Shown in pieces: positions 20,573 to 29,372 of a DNA stretch of 64,000 bases (the stretch's first letter is position 1; each line of letters starts with the position of its first letter). Both the position numbers and the translations under genes were made by a program. The notes under the pieces are model-generated. The model had not been told where the DNA came from. It did no database searches and worked only from the letters and a program-made list of their open reading frames with translations. Source of the stretch: Streptomyces sp. ATexAB-D23 (GTDB taxonomy: Bacteria; Actinomycetota; Actinomycetes; Streptomycetales; Streptomycetaceae); assembly GCF_000373645.1 (NCBI RefSeq), contig NZ_KB892035.1, positions 1 through 64,000 on the forward strand, read 5' to 3'.

Positions 20573-20913
20573 CCGGGCGGCCGTACCGCCGGCGTGGCCG
20601 GGGCGTCCAGGCCCGGTTCCTGGTACGGGAGTTGCCCGGCATCACCGTGACCGCGGCCGAGGACGGCGTGCGGGACGCGGAGGGCCGGGGCTCCCTGGCC
20701 GACGCGGCCCGCCGCGCCGCCGAACGCGCCCTGGCCGAGGCGGGCCGGGGCTACCTCGGCGGCCGTCTGGAACTGCGCGCCCACGGGGGCGGGGTCCGCG
20801 GCCGGGGCGCCCTGCACCGTGCCGCCGGCCGCGCCGCCGCCCTGGCCGTCACCGCGACGCTGCGCGGCGACGACACCCAGGTCAGCGTCCGCGCCACCCG
20901 CCACTTCCGCTGA
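20569..20913 (+). CDS. Uncharacterised 114-residue protein of the precursor cassette
   Basis: I do not recognise this family. The GTG start overlaps the upstream stop (GTGA), and codon use matches its neighbours, so it is probably real and co-translated. The protein is basic and soluble, starts with a YRRRGRGVQARF segment, has an Ala/Arg-rich helical middle (residues about 40-60), and ends with alternating residues suggestive of beta strands. No signal peptide, membrane segment or Cys/His cluster is visible. Its fixed place between the FMN enzyme and the exporter suggests an accessory or partner role in making the amino acid unit. Confidence 0.7.
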   Translation: MTGRPYRRRGRGVQARFLVRELPGITVTAAEDGVRDAEGRGSLADAARRAAERALAEAGRGYLGGRLELRAHGGGVRGRGALHRAAGRAAALAVTATLRGDDTQVSVRATRHFR

Positions 20914-20955
20914 ACCGCCCACCTCGTCGAGCCCCCTTCCCAGGAAGCCGAACCC

Positions 20956-22245
20956 ATGACAACCAACCCCTCCGCCCCGTCGTCCGAGGCGGCGACCGCC
21001 CCGGACTGGCGGCGCATCGGCAGCTTCGTGACCGGCCAGGCCGCCGTCCAGTGCGGAAGCTTCGCCCTGCTCATCGCCATGAACTGGACCGCGGTCCAGC
21101 TCGGCGGCCGGGGCGCCGTGACCCTCGTCATCCTCGCCTCCACGCTGCCGCGCGCCCTCATGCTGCTGTTCGGCGGCGCTCTCGCCGACAGCCTCGGCCC
21201 GCGCGCCGTGCTGCTGCGGGCCACCGCCACCCGGCTCGTCGTCCTCGCCGTCGGCGTCCTGGTCACCGCGAGCGCCGACAGCCTCTGGCCCCTGGTCGCC
21301 GTCGCCGTGGTGGAGGGCTCGCTGCTCGGCCTCACGGGTCCGGCCTCCGGCATCCTGCTGACGCGGCTGGCCCCCGAGGAACACCTGGGCCGCGCCAACT
21401 CCCTGTTCTCCATGGTGATGCGGCTGGCCCCGATCGCCGGATCGCCGCTCGGGGCGTGGCTGGTGGTGGCGGGCGGCCTGTCCGACGTCATGATCGTCTC
21501 CGCCGCGGGCTGCGCCGTCTGGCTGGTCTGCGCCTTCCACGTCACCCACGGCATGGGCCGCCCCGAACGCCGCTCCGGGGCGAGTACCTCGCTGTTCCGC
21601 CGCTCCGGTGACGGTCTGCTGCTGCTGGGCGCCCACCCCAAGCTCCGGTGGATGTTCATCGCCTGCTTCTGCATGGACTTCGCCTTCCTGTGGCCGGCCG
21701 AGGTCGCCCTGCCGCTGCGCGCCTCCGGCGAGGGCTGGGGCATCGGTTCGGTCGCCGCGGCCCTCACCGCGTTCAGCGCCGGTGCCCTCGCGTCGGCGGC
21801 GCTGGGCGCGGCCCTCGCCCACCGCATCCCGGTCTCGGTCAAGCTCCTGGTCACCGGCACCGGACTCGCCGTCGGCATGGGCTCCATGGCACTGGTCCCG
21901 TCCCCGGGCACCCTGGCCGTCACGGCGTGCGTCGTCGGCCTCTTCTCGGGACTGAACGGCCCCGCCCTGGTCACCGCCTACCAACAGGCCGTCCCCGAGG
22001 GCCGGCTGGGCGCCGCGATGTCGACCTTCTCCCTGTCCAGCATCGGAGCCGCGCCCCTGTCGCTCGCCGTCTTCAGTTCGGTCTCAGCCGCGCTGGGTGT
22101 GACCGGCACCTGGCTGCTGTGCGCGGCGATCGCCCTGTTCTCGCCCGTGGCCGCCACCCTCGCCCTGCGCTCCCCCGTCACGCGGGAGACCCCCGGCACA
22201 GCGAAGGTCTCCGCCGTCCCCGAGCCCACCGCCACAGCCGTGTGA
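20956..22245 (+). CDS. MFS transporter, probable peptide exporter
   Basis: This 429-residue integral membrane protein has about 12 hydrophobic segments and the MFS pattern: first segments near residues 20-90, a GGALADSLGPRAVLLRAT loop typical of motif A, and a second half starting near residue 225 (LRWMFIACFCMDFAFLWPAEVAL). It resembles enterobactin-exporter-like (EntS/MFS_3) proteins that secrete nonribosomal products. RBS CAGGAAG lies upstream of the ATG. Being between the biosynthetic genes and the phosphopantetheinyl transferase, it most likely exports the peptide and gives self-protection; the substrate is inferred. Confidence 0.88.
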   Translation: MTTNPSAPSSEAATAPDWRRIGSFVTGQAAVQCGSFALLIAMNWTAVQLGGRGAVTLVILASTLPRALMLLFGGALADSLGPRAVLLRATATRLVVLAVGVLVTASADSLWPLVAVAVVEGSLLGLTGPASGILLTRLAPEEHLGRANSLFSMVMRLAPIAGSPLGAWLVVAGGLSDVMIVSAAGCAVWLVCAFHVTHGMGRPERRSGASTSLFRRSGDGLLLLGAHPKLRWMFIACFCMDFAFLWPAEVALPLRASGEGWGIGSVAAALTAFSAGALASAALGAALAHRIPVSVKLLVTGTGLAVGMGSMALVPSPGTLAVTACVVGLFSGLNGPALVTAYQQAVPEGRLGAAMSTFSLSSIGAAPLSLAVFSSVSAALGVTGTWLLCAAIALFSPVAATLALRSPVTRETPGTAKVSAVPEPTATAV

Positions 22246-22252
22246 GGCAGAC

Positions 22253-23014
22253 ATGTCCCTGCTGGAACCCAGTCCACCACCCGTCGTCGACCGCCTCGTC
22301 CGCCCGGCCGCGCTGCCCCCGCTCCCCGCGGCGCTGCCCCCGCCGGCCGGCCCCGGACCGGGCGGTGCGCAGCTCTGGCTGGTCGCCACCGCCGCGCACG
22401 AGGAGAGCGCCGCGCGCTACGCCCCGCTCGTCCTCGGCCCGTCCGAGCTGGCCCGGGCGGAGGAATTCCGCCGCCCCACGGACCGCGCCACCTATCTGTG
22501 CGCCCATGTCGGGCTGCGCCGGGTGCTCGGCAGCCATCTGGGCATCGCGCCCCGGACCGTATCGGTGGCCCGAGCGCCGTGCCCGTGCTGCGGGGAGCCG
22601 CACGGCCGGCCCGTACTGCCCGAGGGGCGCCTGCACTTCTCGCTCTCGCACTGCGAGGGCCTGAGCCTGATCGCCGTCGCCGCCGCCCCGGTCGGGGTGG
22701 ACGTCGAACCGGTGCCGGGCCCGGAGACCCTTGTCGAGGCGGCCGATGTCCTCCACCCGGCGGAGGCGGCGGAGCTCACCGCCCTCGCCCCCGCTCTGCG
22801 CCCGGCGGCGTTCGCCCGGGTGTGGACCAGGAAGGAGGCGTATCTGAAGGGGCTCGGGATCGGCCTGGGGGCGGATCCGTCGACGGAGTACGTCGGCGCC
22901 GGCGGGACACCGGCCGCGCTGTCCGGGTGGCTGGTGACCGATGTCGCCGTCCCGCACGGCCACCGGGCCGCGGTGGCGGTCCGCCACCGGTCCATCGGCG
23001 CGGGCCCCGACTGA
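22253..23014 (+). CDS. Sfp-type 4'-phosphopantetheinyl transferase
   Basis: This 253-residue protein activates carrier domains by moving phosphopantetheine from CoA to the conserved serine. Diagnostic motifs are present: LHFSLSHCEG, GVDVEPV (metal-binding Asp/Glu) and FARVWTRKEAYLKGLGIGL (WxxKEA). A CPCCGEPHGRP segment in the middle resembles the short cysteine pair seen in Sfp-type enzymes. The proline-rich first 40 residues are unusual. It starts 7 nt after the MFS stop and is the last gene of the cluster, so it should prime the six T domains in the window. Confidence 0.93.
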   Translation: MSLLEPSPPPVVDRLVRPAALPPLPAALPPPAGPGPGGAQLWLVATAAHEESAARYAPLVLGPSELARAEEFRRPTDRATYLCAHVGLRRVLGSHLGIAPRTVSVARAPCPCCGEPHGRPVLPEGRLHFSLSHCEGLSLIAVAAAPVGVDVEPVPGPETLVEAADVLHPAEAAELTALAPALRPAAFARVWTRKEAYLKGLGIGLGADPSTEYVGAGGTPAALSGWLVTDVAVPHGHRAAVAVRHRSIGAGPD

Positions 23015-23033
23015 CCGGCCGAGGAGGCCGAGC

Positions 23034-23072
23034 GCCTGGTGCCCCGGCGGTGTCGCCGCCGGGGCACCAGGC
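23034..23072 (+). terminator. Strong terminator at the end of the NRPS cluster
   Basis: A perfect 17-bp stem (GCCTGGTGCCCCGGCGG with its complement) and TGTCG loop lie 19 nt after the last gene. It marks the right boundary of the cluster operon. Confidence 0.8.
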
Positions 23073-23092
23073 AGGTCCGGGGCCGGAGAGGG

Positions 23093-23260
23093 GTTACGGC
23101 CTCACCCGCGACAGCGAGTGGATCAGCGAGCGGCGTCATGCGGCTTCGCATCCAAGGCGGAGGAGGGAGGCGACGCGGAGCGTCGTCGACCGACGACAAC
23201 GCCGGAGGCGGAGTCGCAGGGCGTCGGGAGCCCGCTCGCTGTCGCGGGTGAGGCCGTTAC
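23093..23260. mobile_element. MITE-like palindromic element with 26-bp terminal inverted repeats
   Basis: The ends 23093-23118 and 23235-23260 are inverted copies matching at 25 of 26 positions (arm core ACAGCGAG/CTCGCTGT). The 116-bp interior contains a further small palindrome (GTCGTCG/CGACGAC near 23185) and no gene. The size, terminal inverted repeats and lack of coding capacity fit a miniature element. The right arm overlaps the last codon of the adjacent tetR gene and supplies its TAA. No target duplication is obvious. Confidence 0.5.
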
Positions 23261-23841
23261 GCCCGGCTGGGCGGTCGCCAGCCGTGGGCGAGGATGTCGA
23301 AGACCCCGTCGACGGCGGCCCGGCGGTCCTTCTGTCCCTGGGCGAGGACGGGGATCTCCAGGACGAAGCGGGCGAGCGTGACGCAGGCCAGGTCGTCGTG
23401 CGGCACGCCGAGGTCGTCGGCGATGGCCGTGCTCAGCGTGTCGGTGTGGCGGGCCCACATGCGTTCGGCGTAGGCGCGCAGCGCGGGTGTGGAGTGGACC
23501 AGCCGGTCGAACTCCTGCCGCTGCGGGTGGGCCGCGAGGGGCAGCCAGCTGTCGATCAGGTGCTGGTGCAGGGCGTCGAGGATGCCCAGGCCGGCGGCCC
23601 GGTCCCGGACGGCGGCGATCAGCCGCGCGTCCACGCCCTCCTCCTGGTCGAAGACGAGCGCCTCCTTGCCGGGGAAGTGCTTGAAGATCGTGGCGGTCGA
23701 GACGTCGGCCGCGTCGGCGATGTCGCGCATGCTCACGTGGTCGTAGCCGCGCTCCAGGAAGAGTTCCAGGGCGGCATCGGCGATCGACTGCCGGGTCTGC
23801 GCCTTCTTGCGCTCGCGGCGTCCGACGGGGGTCTCGGTCAT
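23257..23841 (-). CDS. TetR-family repressor of the adjacent flavin monooxygenase
   Basis: This 194-residue regulator has an N-terminal helix-turn-helix (RQSIADAALELFLERGYDHV, then MRDIADAADVSTATIFKHFPGKEAL) and a C-terminal ligand domain. The ATG at 23841 is preferred over an upstream ATG at 23874 because the latter would extend into the likely operator. It is divergent from the FAD monooxygenase gene, the standard arrangement for a repressor of a detoxification gene. The stop codon TAA, rare in this GC-rich DNA, lies in the arm of a palindromic repeat element, so a few original C-terminal residues may have been replaced. Confidence 0.9.
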   Translation of the reverse strand: MTETPVGRRERKKAQTRQSIADAALELFLERGYDHVSMRDIADAADVSTATIFKHFPGKEALVFDQEEGVDARLIAAVRDRAAGLGILDALHQHLIDSWLPLAAHPQRQEFDRLVHSTPALRAYAERMWARHTDTLSTAIADDLGVPHDDLACVTLARFVLEIPVLAQGQKDRRAAVDGVFDILAHGWRPPSRA

Positions 23842-23861
23842 GTCCACGAGTCTACCCGATA

Positions 23862-23893
23862 GTGGAATCCGCATCTAAGTTGTTGGATTCTAC
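23862..23893. promoter_or_regulatory. Probable TetR operator in the tetR/monooxygenase divergent region
   Basis: GTGGAATCC (23862-23870) and GGATTCTAC (23885-23893) are inverted copies with one mismatch and a 14-nt spacer. They lie in an AT-rich stretch (to about 23920) that should hold both divergent promoters. Binding by the adjacent TetR would block both genes. Confidence 0.65.
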
Positions 23894-23972
23894 TTTTGTT
23901 CGTGTTCTACTTTTTAGGCAGGCGGGGTCCACCCCGCTCTTCGCACACCCACCTGCCACGAAGGGAACACCC

Positions 23973-25118
23973 ATGTCCTCCCCCACCCCCTCCCGCGCCC
24001 GGATCAGCGTCATCGGGGCCGGCCCCGGCGGGCTGACCTGCGCGCGCATCCTCCAGCGGCACGGCATCGCCGTGACCGTCCACGACCGCGACGACGGCCC
24101 GCGCGCCCGCGACCAGGGCGGCACCCTGGACCTGCACGCGGACAACGGCCAGATCGCCCTGCGCGAGGCAGGCCTGCTCGACGCCTTCTTCCGGCTGGCC
24201 CGCCCGGAGGGCCAGGAGATGCGCCAGTACACCGCGGACGCCACGCTCACCAGCCATCACGTGCCGGAAGCCGACGAGCTGTTCAAGCCCGAGATCGACC
24301 GGGGCGTCCTGCGCGACCTGCTGCTCGACTCCCTGGAGCCGGGCACCGTCCGCTGGGGCCACGCCCTCGAACGCGTCGGCGGACCGGACGACGGCCCTCG
24401 ACAGCTGCACTTCACGGACGGGACCACCGTCGAAACGGACCTGGTCATCGGTGCCGACGGCGCGTACTCCCGGGTGCGGCCCGCCGTGTCGCCCGCCGTT
24501 CCCGCGTACACCGGGGTGAGCTTCCTGGAAGCGTGGTTCTCCGGTGTCGACGACCGCCACCGCGAACTCGCCGAACTGGTCGGCCGGGGCAGCGCCCACG
24601 CCGCCGACGGCGAACGAGCCGTGTTCGCCCAGCGCAACGGCGGCGACCACATCCGCACGTATCTCATCCAGCGCGTCCCCGCGGACTGGATCACCGCCCA
24701 CGGCCTCGACGCCGCCGACACCGGCTCCCTCCGCGCCCTCCTCCTGGAGCGCTACGCCCACTGGGCGCCCGGCCTGCGCCGGATGATCACGGACAACGAC
24801 GGACCCTACGTACACCGCCCGATCCTCGCCCTGCCCGTCCCGCACACCTGGGCGCACAACCCGACGGTGACCCTGCTCGGGGACGCCGCCCACCTCATGC
24901 CGCCGCTCGGCGTCGGGGTCAACCTGGCCATGCTCGACGCCTGCGACCTCGCCCTGTCCCTCGCGAACGCCGCCCGCGTCGACGACGCGGTGCGCGCGTA
25001 CGAGAAGACCATGCTGCCCCGCTCGGCGGAGACGGCCCGGATGCTCGACGGCCGTGCCGAGGACCTGCTGTCCGCCGAGGAGCACGGCTCCGGCGGGCCG
25101 GACGGACCCGGGCACTGA
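23973..25118 (+). CDS. FAD-dependent monooxygenase, TetX-like
   Basis: This 381-residue class A flavoprotein monooxygenase has the FAD dinucleotide motif VIGAGPGGLTCARIL near the N-terminus, the DG-type motif VIGADGAYSRVRP, and the second FAD motif GDAAHLMPPLGVGVNLAMLDACDLA. Overall order and length fit the TetX/aromatic hydroxylase group, which hydroxylates and inactivates drugs or modifies aromatic compounds using NADPH and O2. ATG at 23973 follows GAAGGGAAC; the frame is open upstream but overlaps the operator. A divergent TetR gene suggests induction by a small molecule. I see no evidence that it belongs to the peptide pathway, though it lies only about 1 kb away. Confidence 0.9.
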   Translation: MSSPTPSRARISVIGAGPGGLTCARILQRHGIAVTVHDRDDGPRARDQGGTLDLHADNGQIALREAGLLDAFFRLARPEGQEMRQYTADATLTSHHVPEADELFKPEIDRGVLRDLLLDSLEPGTVRWGHALERVGGPDDGPRQLHFTDGTTVETDLVIGADGAYSRVRPAVSPAVPAYTGVSFLEAWFSGVDDRHRELAELVGRGSAHAADGERAVFAQRNGGDHIRTYLIQRVPADWITAHGLDAADTGSLRALLLERYAHWAPGLRRMITDNDGPYVHRPILALPVPHTWAHNPTVTLLGDAAHLMPPLGVGVNLAMLDACDLALSLANAARVDDAVRAYEKTMLPRSAETARMLDGRAEDLLSAEEHGSGGPDGPGH

Positions 25119-25143
25119 GGCACCGTGCCCCGGCACAGCGGAA

Positions 25144-25173
25144 GGCCGGCGCCTCGCCCCCGAGGCACCGGCC
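25144..25173. terminator. Bidirectional terminator between convergent genes
   Basis: GGCCGGCGCCTCG and CGAGGCACCGGCC pair at 12 of 13 positions around a CCCC loop, between the monooxygenase stop (25118) and the sortase stop (25210). Confidence 0.65.
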
Positions 25174-25209
25174 GTTCCCTACCGCTTCGGGCCACCGGGA
25201 CGGTCGCCG

Positions 25210-25887
25210 TCAGACCTTCTGCTTCTTCAGTGACGTCAGGTGGGCGAAGACGACGACGTTGGCCGAGTAGCCGTCCTTCTTGTTGAAGCGCCCGCCGCAG
25301 GTCATCAGCCGCAGTTCCGGACGGCCGGTGCTCCCGTACACCTTGTCGTCGGGGAACTTGTCCTTCGTGTACGTCTCCACCGCGTCGACCGTGAAGACGG
25401 CGGTCCGCCGGTCGGCCCGGGTGACCGTCACCGTGTCGCCGCGGTGCAGCGCGTTCAGGTTGAGGAAGATGGCCGGTCCGGTCTCCGTGTCGCGGTGACC
25501 GACGATCAGGGAGGTCCCCGCCTCACCCGGCGACGGCCCGTCGCGGTACCAGCCCACTTCCCTCGGCCTGCTCATCGGCGGGGCGCCGAGGTGCCCCTTC
25601 TTGTCGAGCCCGAGACCGGTGACCGGTGCCTCGATGAAGATGGCGGGCACCGCGACCTTCACCGGCCGCGACGGGGACAGCGGTGCGTGCGCCTCCTCGG
25701 CCGGCCGGCCCCCGCCGCCCGCGGCGTCATTGCCGTGGGCGGCGGCCGGATCGTCGGACGAGTCGGAACTCGCCCAGACGATGCCGGTCACCAGCGAGGA
25801 GGTCACGCACAACGTCATCGTCAGACGACACGCCCGGCTCGGGCCCCGTCGGCGTCTTCGGCGCGGGTTATGCCTCGTTGCGGGCAC
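25210..25887 (-). CDS. Class F sortase
   Basis: This 225-residue protein has an Arg-rich cytoplasmic start, one membrane segment (about residues 21-40), a linker, and a sortase beta-barrel. Catalytic His131 is in LIVGHRDTETG and Cys197 is in LRLMTCGG, both typical of class F actinobacterial sortases. These are transpeptidases or proteases at the outer membrane face that act on C-terminal sorting signals. The GTG start lies inside the 3' end of the preceding surface-protein gene (20-bp overlap), so the two are translationally coupled. The last residues are basic (KKQKV). The partner protein is the obvious substrate candidate. Confidence 0.92.
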   Translation of the reverse strand: MPATRHNPRRRRRRGPSRACRLTMTLCVTSSLVTGIVWASSDSSDDPAAAHGNDAAGGGGRPAEEAHAPLSPSRPVKVAVPAIFIEAPVTGLGLDKKGHLGAPPMSRPREVGWYRDGPSPGEAGTSLIVGHRDTETGPAIFLNLNALHRGDTVTVTRADRRTAVFTVDAVETYTKDKFPDDKVYGSTGRPELRLMTCGGRFNKKDGYSANVVVFAHLTSLKKQKV

Positions 25888-26530
25888 GGCGGCGTGCGGC
25901 TCGGCGGACCATGACCAGCCCGGCGGCTCCGACCGCGCCGGCCGCCAGCGCGGCGGTGGTGCCGACGTTCGAGTCGCTCTCGGAGCTCAGGCTCTCCATG
26001 TCCGGGACGCCGCCGCCACCGGCCGGCACGCCGCCGGACGGCCGCTCGTAGCTCGTCTCGGCACCCGCCGAGCCCCGGCCGCCGTTGTCGGCACGGTCGT
26101 TGTTGCCGGCCGGCTTGGAGCAGTCCACCTGGAAGGCCTTGTTCTTCGGGCCCGCCGGGACGACCCACACCAGCTGGTACGTGCCCTCGGGGAGCAGGTA
26201 CTCCTGGCTGCGCGCCGAGCCGTTCACGAGGGGCAGCGTGCTCGCCAGGGTGTCCCCCGGGGGCACGGTCGGGGGCTGAGCCGTGATGGTCCACGGAACG
26301 GCCGGCATGTCACCGAAGTTGCTCGCCGAGAGGACGAACTTGCAGACCTCGGCGCCGTTGCCGCCGCGCGCCGCCCAGCCGACCGAGCGGATGTCGATGT
26401 CCCCGCTGTCACCGGGCGCGGCGTAGGCGGCGGACGCTCCGGCCAGGGTGGCCGCGGCGGCGGCGACCGCGGCCGCCGTGACGGCACCCGCGCGGACGCT
26501 GCGGGAACGGACGGTAGCGGAAATACGCAT
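25868..26530 (-). CDS. Secreted surface protein with C-terminal membrane anchor, sortase partner
   Basis: This 220-residue protein has a signal peptide (MRISATVRSRSVRAGAVTAA onward, cleavage likely after AYA), a domain of about 100 residues with two cysteines (VCKFVLS and VDCSKP) that may form a disulfide, and a Gly/Ser/Pro-rich linker. The C-terminus (GTTAALAAGAVGAAGLVMV followed by RRAARRRARNEA) looks like a sorting signal tail. No LPXTG-like pentapeptide precedes the hydrophobic stretch; the nearest residues are VPDMESLSSESDSNVG. RBS AAGGAG sits well before the ATG. It is co-expressed with the class F sortase. Function unknown; a cell-envelope role is inferred. Confidence 0.88.
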   Translation of the reverse strand: MRISATVRSRSVRAGAVTAAAVAAAAATLAGASAAYAAPGDSGDIDIRSVGWAARGGNGAEVCKFVLSASNFGDMPAVPWTITAQPPTVPPGDTLASTLPLVNGSARSQEYLLPEGTYQLVWVVPAGPKNKAFQVDCSKPAGNNDRADNGGRGSAGAETSYERPSGGVPAGGGGVPDMESLSSESDSNVGTTAALAAGAVGAAGLVMVRRAARRRARNEA

Positions 26531-26684
26531 GCTGAACTCCTTCGAGCCGGGATGATTGTCGTACCTGATCAACCGATCGCCTAAGAGATGCCATGAGGCA
26601 CGGGATAAAGGCCGCGTAACACTCTGAAAAATCTGATAAGTACCCTGAGTAGCCGATAGCGGACCCGCCCGAAGGACCTCACAC

Positions 26685-26718
26685 GGGAAACGGGGCGCCC
26701 GTGGGGCACCCCGTTCCT
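26685..26718 (-). terminator. Terminator after the peptide-type ABC operon
   Basis: GGAAACGGGGCGCC can pair with GGCACCCCGTTCC, with one bulge and one G-T-type mismatch. It lies 19 nt beyond the stop of the ATPase gene in the direction of transcription. Confidence 0.55.
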
Positions 26719-26736
26719 TCCCGCGTACGCGTCCCG

Positions 26737-27605
<869 letters not shown>

Positions 27606-27609
<4 letters not shown>

Positions 27610-29372
27610 GCGGTGACGGTCCTTGCTTCTCGTGGCTGCCAGGGGGCGCGGGCCGGGGCGTCGTCGAGTACGGCGGCGAGCAGCGCGCGGGTGTAGGGCT
27701 CCCGCGGTGTGCCGAGGATCTGCTCGGTGGTGCCGCTCTCCACGATGCGGCCGGCGTTCATCACGGCCACCCGGTCGCAGACGTCGGCGACGACCCCGAG
27801 GTTGTGCGTGACCAGGAGGACGCCGAGGCCGCGTTCGTCGCGGAGCCTGCGCAGCAGGTCGAGCACCTCGGCCTGGACCCGTACGTCGAGTGCGGTGGTC
27901 GGCTCGTCCGCGATGAGGAGGGCGGGGTCGCAGGACATCGCGCCGGCGATCAGGACGCGCTGGGCCATGCCGCCGGAGATCTCGTGCGGGTAGAGGCGCA
28001 GGGTGCGTTCCGGTTCGGGGATCTCGACCTGGCGCAGGAGTTCGCCGGCCCGCTCGGCGGCCTCCTTGCGGCTGAGTCCGAGGTGGTGGCGGATGGGCTC
28101 CATGAGCTGGCTGCCGATGGTGAAGGCGGGGTCGAGATTGCTCATGGGTTCCTGCGGTACGTACGCGAGGGTGCGGCCGCGCAGCGCGCGGTGGTCGCGT
28201 TCCCGCATGCCCACGGTCTCCCGGCCGTCGACCGTGATGCTGCCGTGCGTGACCCTGCCCCCCTCGGGCAGCAGGCCGAGGACCGAGAACGCGGTCTGTG
28301 TCTTGCCGGACCCGGACTCGCCGACGAGGCCCACGATTTCGCCGGGCCGTACGTCCAGGTCGACGCCGTGCACGACCTCCTTGTCGGTGCCGTCGGGCCG
28401 GGCGTAGGCGACGGTGAGGCCGCGCACGGACAGCAGCGCGGCGCGCGGCGCGGCGGGCTCGGCGGCCGGTTCCGCCGGATCGGAGACGGGTGTCGTGGCC
28501 GCGGCGGGCTCGGTGCGCCTGCGGCGGGCGGGCCGGGGCGCCTGTTCCTCCAGGGCGTCCCGTACGGCTCCGGCCAGCAGGACGAGCGCGCAGTTGGTGA
28601 GGCCGAGGGCGAGGCCGGGCCAGAGGATGAGCATGGGCGCGCGCTGGATGTTCTGGAACGCCTCGTTGAGCATGGCGCCCCAGGTGGCCGTCGATCCGCT
28701 GCCGACGCCGAGGAATTCGAGGCCGGCCTGGAGGGCGATGGCGACGCCCGCGACGAGCGCGACCTGGATGATGATGGGCCCGCGCACCACGGTCAGGACG
28801 TGCCGGGCGACGATGCGGGTGTCGGAGAGGCCGGAGACCTTCGCGGCGTCCACGTACAGCTCGCCCCGGACGTTGGCGACGATGCCGCGCACCAGGCGGA
28901 AGAAGCTGGGGGCCACCAGGACGCCGAGCACGATCATCAGGACCCGGACGTCGGGGCCGAGGATGGCCCGGGACGCGAGCAGGACGACCATGGCGGGCAG
29001 CGCCATGACGAGGTTGACGGTCCAGTTGGCGACGGCGTCGAACCGGCCGCCGCGGTAGCCGGCGAAGAGTCCCGAAGGGACGCCGAGCACCAGGGCGACG
29101 GCGAGGGCGAGCAGGGCGCCGCCGAGGGTGTTGCGCCCGCCGTACAGCACCCGGGAGAGGATGTCGCGGCCCGCCGAGTCCATGCCGAGGGGGTGTGCCC
29201 CGCTCGTCCCCGCGAACGCCTCGCCGAGCGACGAGGCGTCCGGGTCCTGCGGGGCGATCAGGGGTGCCAGGAGGACGGCCAGGACGAGGACGAGGAGCAG
29301 GGCGGCGGACAGTCCGCCAAGGGGGTTGCGCAGGACCCGGCGCAGGGTCGCGGCCCGGTTGTTGTCGCTCAT
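27606..29372 (-). CDS. Fused ABC permease-ATPase (DppC-DppD) of the peptide-type importer
   Basis: This 588-residue protein joins a DppC-like permease (residues about 1-275, with the EAA-type loop AKVSGLSDTRIVARHVL) to a DppD-like ATPase (about 300-588). The ATPase has Walker A GESGSGKTQ, signature EISGGMAQRVLIAGAM and Walker B LLIADEPTTAL. A Pro/Ala-rich linker (about 280-305) connects the halves. Separate genes are the norm; fusions occur in some actinobacteria. The signature is ISGGM rather than LSGGQ, as in many DppD proteins. It overlaps both neighbours by ATGA. The ATG at 29372 is chosen because the longer frame runs into the upstream permease gene. Confidence 0.92.

Noticed and set aside
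23041..23260. Repeat cluster considered as a CRISPR array
   Set aside because: Only inverted copies, no regular direct repeats with spacers, and no cas genes.
23973..25118. Tailoring enzyme of the NRPS cluster
   Set aside because: Separated by a strong terminator, a repeat element and a divergent TetR with its own operator; the arrangement fits a detoxification gene.
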